Shown here: piece by piece, positions 32,961-34,954 of the stretch | Position numbering within the stretch: position 1 is the first letter of the stretch | How the letters are laid out: each line of letters opens with the position of its first letter | From: Candidatus Neomarinimicrobiota bacterium | GTDB taxonomy: Bacteria > Fidelibacterota > UBA2242 > B5-G15 | Reading direction: 5' to 3' | DNA: 34,954 nt | Assembly: GCA_017656425.1 (NCBI GenBank) | Contig: JACDNV010000021.1 | Location: 1 to 34,954 of the forward strand | Program-made: the position numbers and the translations under genes | Notes under the pieces: generated by a model | Seen by the model: the letters and a program-made list of their open reading frames with translations, nothing else | Told to the model about the DNA's origin: nothing | Database searches by the model: none

Positions 32961-34954
32961 TTACTTAACTAACAACATCTTTTTAACCTGTACGTAATGC
33001 TCTGATCCATCTTCTGATCTTGCTACGAACCGCATTAAATATACTCCACTCTGCAGATTTGTCCCATCAAATTGTACCTCGTATATTCCTGCCTGCTTCA
33101 TTCCTTTTTCCAATGTTAATATTTCTTTACCTAATAAATCATATATCTTTATATCAATATGACTTGTCAATGGTAATTGGTATCTAAATATAGTCACAGG
33201 ATTAAATGGATTTGGATATGGATTTGATATACCATAAGTTTCTGGAATTACAATTACATTAATAGATTTAGAATTATCATAAGCAATTTTTTTACTTAGC
33301 AACAAATCACTTTTAGGACCGCAATTGTTCATTACGATTGATGGTACATTAGCAACAGGGTCTAAATCAAAATTGTACGGTAAATCAAAAACTGGATATG
33401 AATTTGGCATAAAGTCTGGCTCACTGCACCCATCAAAAACGCAATTATTCCAACCAATCTCCCCATCATCCGAACCACCATAATCGGCGAATGGATCATC
33501 TACATTATCAAAATAGGTATTTTCTACTCTTATGTGACATTCTTTTCCAGCTCCGATGCAATAATCGGTGTTGTTACTACTATAATAACAATTATATACA
33601 TGAACATGTCCAAATCTCACCCTCGGTTGTCTTCCTTTTACTCCATTATCATACCAATTATGATGTAATGTCACATGTAGTTTGCCTCTATCACTAGTAC
33701 GACTATCACTATTACCGATTAAATGAGCATAAGAATGATCATCAGGATTATCAAACCAGAAGTGGGACCAAGAAATAGTCACATAGTCAGCTTCTCGAAC
33801 TACAGAACATAATTCATCTTTACTATCATGAAACGCACAGTGAGTAATAAAAACATTCGTTCCACCACTAATTTCCAATACATCTCCGTCAGAAGGACCA
33901 AATGTCAGGTTAGCAATAATATAATTATTACCTTGGATTTTTATAGTACCACCGTAAAGTCCAGAAGATTTGCCAACACCAATAATAGTCTTATTTGAAC
34001 CTATCAAAACATCCTCACCAAGATCAAATCTACCATCAACATAGATTACAGCTGGATCATCATTATCAACAGCTGATTTAAATTCAGATGCACTGGATAC
34101 AGTTATAGGTTCTACATCTCCTCCGCCCGTAGCATTCCTACCGTAACCATCTGGAACAATAGCAATTTGCCCCCCTTGACCTTCCTCAGTAACTGTAATC
34201 TCACATGTAGCCATATATCCACCATCTTCTGTGGTAGCTGTTATAGTCGCCGTACCTGCACTCTCCCCAGTTACTAATCCAGATGAACTAACAGTTGCTA
34301 CCGATGGATTACTTGAACTCCATGTCACGTTCTTATTTGTTGCATTGGAAGGCTCTACCGTTGCCGTCAATTGTACAGTCTCACCTACTCCTATCGAAGC
34401 CGTCGTTGGTTCTACACTAACTCCTGTCACATGTACAACCTGTGTTCCTCCATCTTTAAGAGTAATAGAAATATAATCAATATTGGGTAACCCTGATGAA
34501 TTGGTCGCTTCCAAACGAATCTGCCTTGTCCCCTGTGATAATGTTACATCAATAGATACTTCATCCCAATTATCCCACGACCCTGTTGGTTGAAAGTCTA
34601 CATTGGATACTACTACATTACCATCAACCTTAACCTGTGCTGTCCTGTTTGTTGAAGACCCATTTGCATACCGCCATTCAAGCGTATAAGTTCCACTTTC
34701 TGTAACATTTACCTCCCAGGTAATACCAACACCATTCTCATTAACAGTATTTATAAAACCATCACCCGTATACCCCACATGATTATCATCAACACTACCA
34801 TCATAGCTTAATACTCCGGACTCATTCTCTTGAATGACAATGGTTGTTACTACAACTTCAGTAACTGTAACTTCACATGTAGCCATATATCCACCATCCT
34901 CTGTGGTAGCTGTTATAGTCGCCGTACCTGCACTCTCCCCAGTTACTAATCCAG
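32961..34954 (-). CDS. Secreted modular pectate lyase (PL1) with CBM, Big2 and type IX sorting tail; 5' part outside the window
   Basis: The frame is open to base 34954, so the N-terminus, including the signal peptide, is missing; 22 further codons precede the Met at 34886. Numbered from that Met: end of a Big2 domain (to 10), a CBM6/35-like sugar-binding module (about 17-143), a Big2 Ig-like domain (about 150-234), a PL1 pectate lyase domain (about 245-530), and a FlgD-like/T9SS sorting tail (about 553-641). The lyase domain shows VTISWSHFWFDN and HHNWYDNGVKGRQPRVRFGHVHVYN with the catalytic Arg region (RQPRVR, 419-424). The tail is SNPYPNPFNP, IYDLLGKEI, LQSGVYLMRF. It cleaves polygalacturonate by beta-elimination, probably at the cell surface or outside. 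The Big2 segment is repeated at the right edge. Confidence 0.93.
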   Translation of the reverse strand, partial: GLVTGESAGTATITATTEDGGYMATCEVTVTEVVVTTIVIQENESGVLSYDGSVDDNHVGYTGDGFINTVNENGVGITWEVNVTESGTYTLEWRYANGSSTNRTAQVKVDGNVVVSNVDFQPTGSWDNWDEVSIDVTLSQGTRQIRLEATNSSGLPNIDYISITLKDGGTQVVHVTGVSVEPTTASIGVGETVQLTATVEPSNATNKNVTWSSSNPSVATVSSSGLVTGESAGTATITATTEDGGYMATCEITVTEEGQGGQIAIVPDGYGRNATGGGDVEPITVSSASEFKSAVDNDDPAVIYVDGRFDLGEDVLIGSNKTIIGVGKSSGLYGGTIKIQGNNYIIANLTFGPSDGDVLEISGGTNVFITHCAFHDSKDELCSVVREADYVTISWSHFWFDNPDDHSYAHLIGNSDSRTSDRGKLHVTLHHNWYDNGVKGRQPRVRFGHVHVYNCYYSSNNTDYCIGAGKECHIRVENTYFDNVDDPFADYGGSDDGEIGWNNCVFDGCSEPDFMPNSYPVFDLPYNFDLDPVANVPSIVMNNCGPKSDLLLSKKIAYDNSKSINVIVIPETYGISNPYPNPFNPVTIFRYQLPLTSHIDIKIYDLLGKEILTLEKGMKQAGIYEVQFDGTNLQSGVYLMRFVARSEDGSEHYVQVKKMLLVK
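34190..34276 (-). repeat. Big2-coding direct repeat, copy 1 (spaced 672 bp)
   Basis: The stretch coding GLVTGESAGTATITATTEDGGYMATCEITVTE (residues 203-234) is nearly identical at nucleotide level to the sequence at 34861-34954. There is one difference (TCT for CCT) in the shared Ser/Pro-region codon run and a few more near the TVTE end. The 672-bp offset equals 224 codons, so the reading frame is kept. Confidence 0.9.
34861..34954 (-). repeat. Big2-coding direct repeat, copy 2, running off the right edge
   Basis: It matches the 34190-34276 copy with a 672-bp spacing and continues past the window end. A further CBM-Big2 unit may therefore lie outside, making the gene a tandem module array. 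Confidence 0.85.

Overview
The window is a 35 kb AT-rich chromosomal segment of a bacterium that I place, by inference, in the FCB assemblage (Bacteroidota/Chlorobiota relatives such as Ignavibacteria, Calditrichota, KSB1 or Marinimicrobia). Two things point there. The pectate lyase ends in a type IX secretion/FlgD-like sorting tail (NPYPNPFNP..., IYDLLG, LQSGVYLMRF), and the outer-membrane protein resembles those of that group. Many genes have strong Shine-Dalgarno (SD) sequences, which argues against typical Bacteroidota. No rRNA, tRNA, transposase, phage gene or CRISPR array was seen.

Layout. Positions 1-832 hold a 201-bp tandem repeat array that probably continues off the left edge. A family 2 glycoside hydrolase and formate-tetrahydrofolate ligase follow on the minus strand. 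From 6.3 to 10.9 kb is a plus-strand operon: Rrf2 regulator, iscS, iscU, a metal P-type ATPase carrying YHS and heavy-metal-binding domains, and a small SHOCT membrane protein. A minus-strand nitroreductase diverges from a second Rrf2 regulator. That regulator precedes a sulfur and cofactor operon (11.8-17.6 kb): cysK, a DUF39 homocysteine-forming protein, a NIL-domain ferredoxin, cysE, mnmA and nadA.

A third plus-strand run (17.9-29.8 kb) holds an NrnA-type DHH phosphoesterase, dCTP deaminase, ispH, pdxS, pdxT, dxs, a CstA transporter, a 985-residue repeat lipoprotein and an outer-membrane barrel protein. Next is a compact overlapping trio (29.9-32.3 kb): an isochorismatase-type hydrolase, a thioredoxin-reductase-like flavoprotein without the redox CxxC, and a short RlmN-like radical SAM protein. 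After about 650 bp of noncoding DNA comes a minus-strand pectate lyase with CBM and Big2 modules, cut by the right edge.

The genes share two themes. One is sulfur and iron-sulfur chemistry: IscS/IscU make clusters; NadA, IspH, the NIL ferredoxin and the radical SAM protein need them; CysE/CysK and DUF39/NIL assimilate sulfide; MnmA uses IscS sulfur; NrnA could clear PAP; PdxS/PdxT make the PLP used by IscS and CysK; a metal exporter is coupled to iscU. The other is plant or algal polysaccharide breakdown by the GH2 enzyme and the pectate lyase. The strongest candidate for an undescribed system is the hydrolase/flavoprotein/RlmN-like trio. The radical SAM member keeps the methyl-carrier cysteine of RlmN/Cfr but has isoleucine in place of the resolving cysteine and lacks the N-terminal domain.
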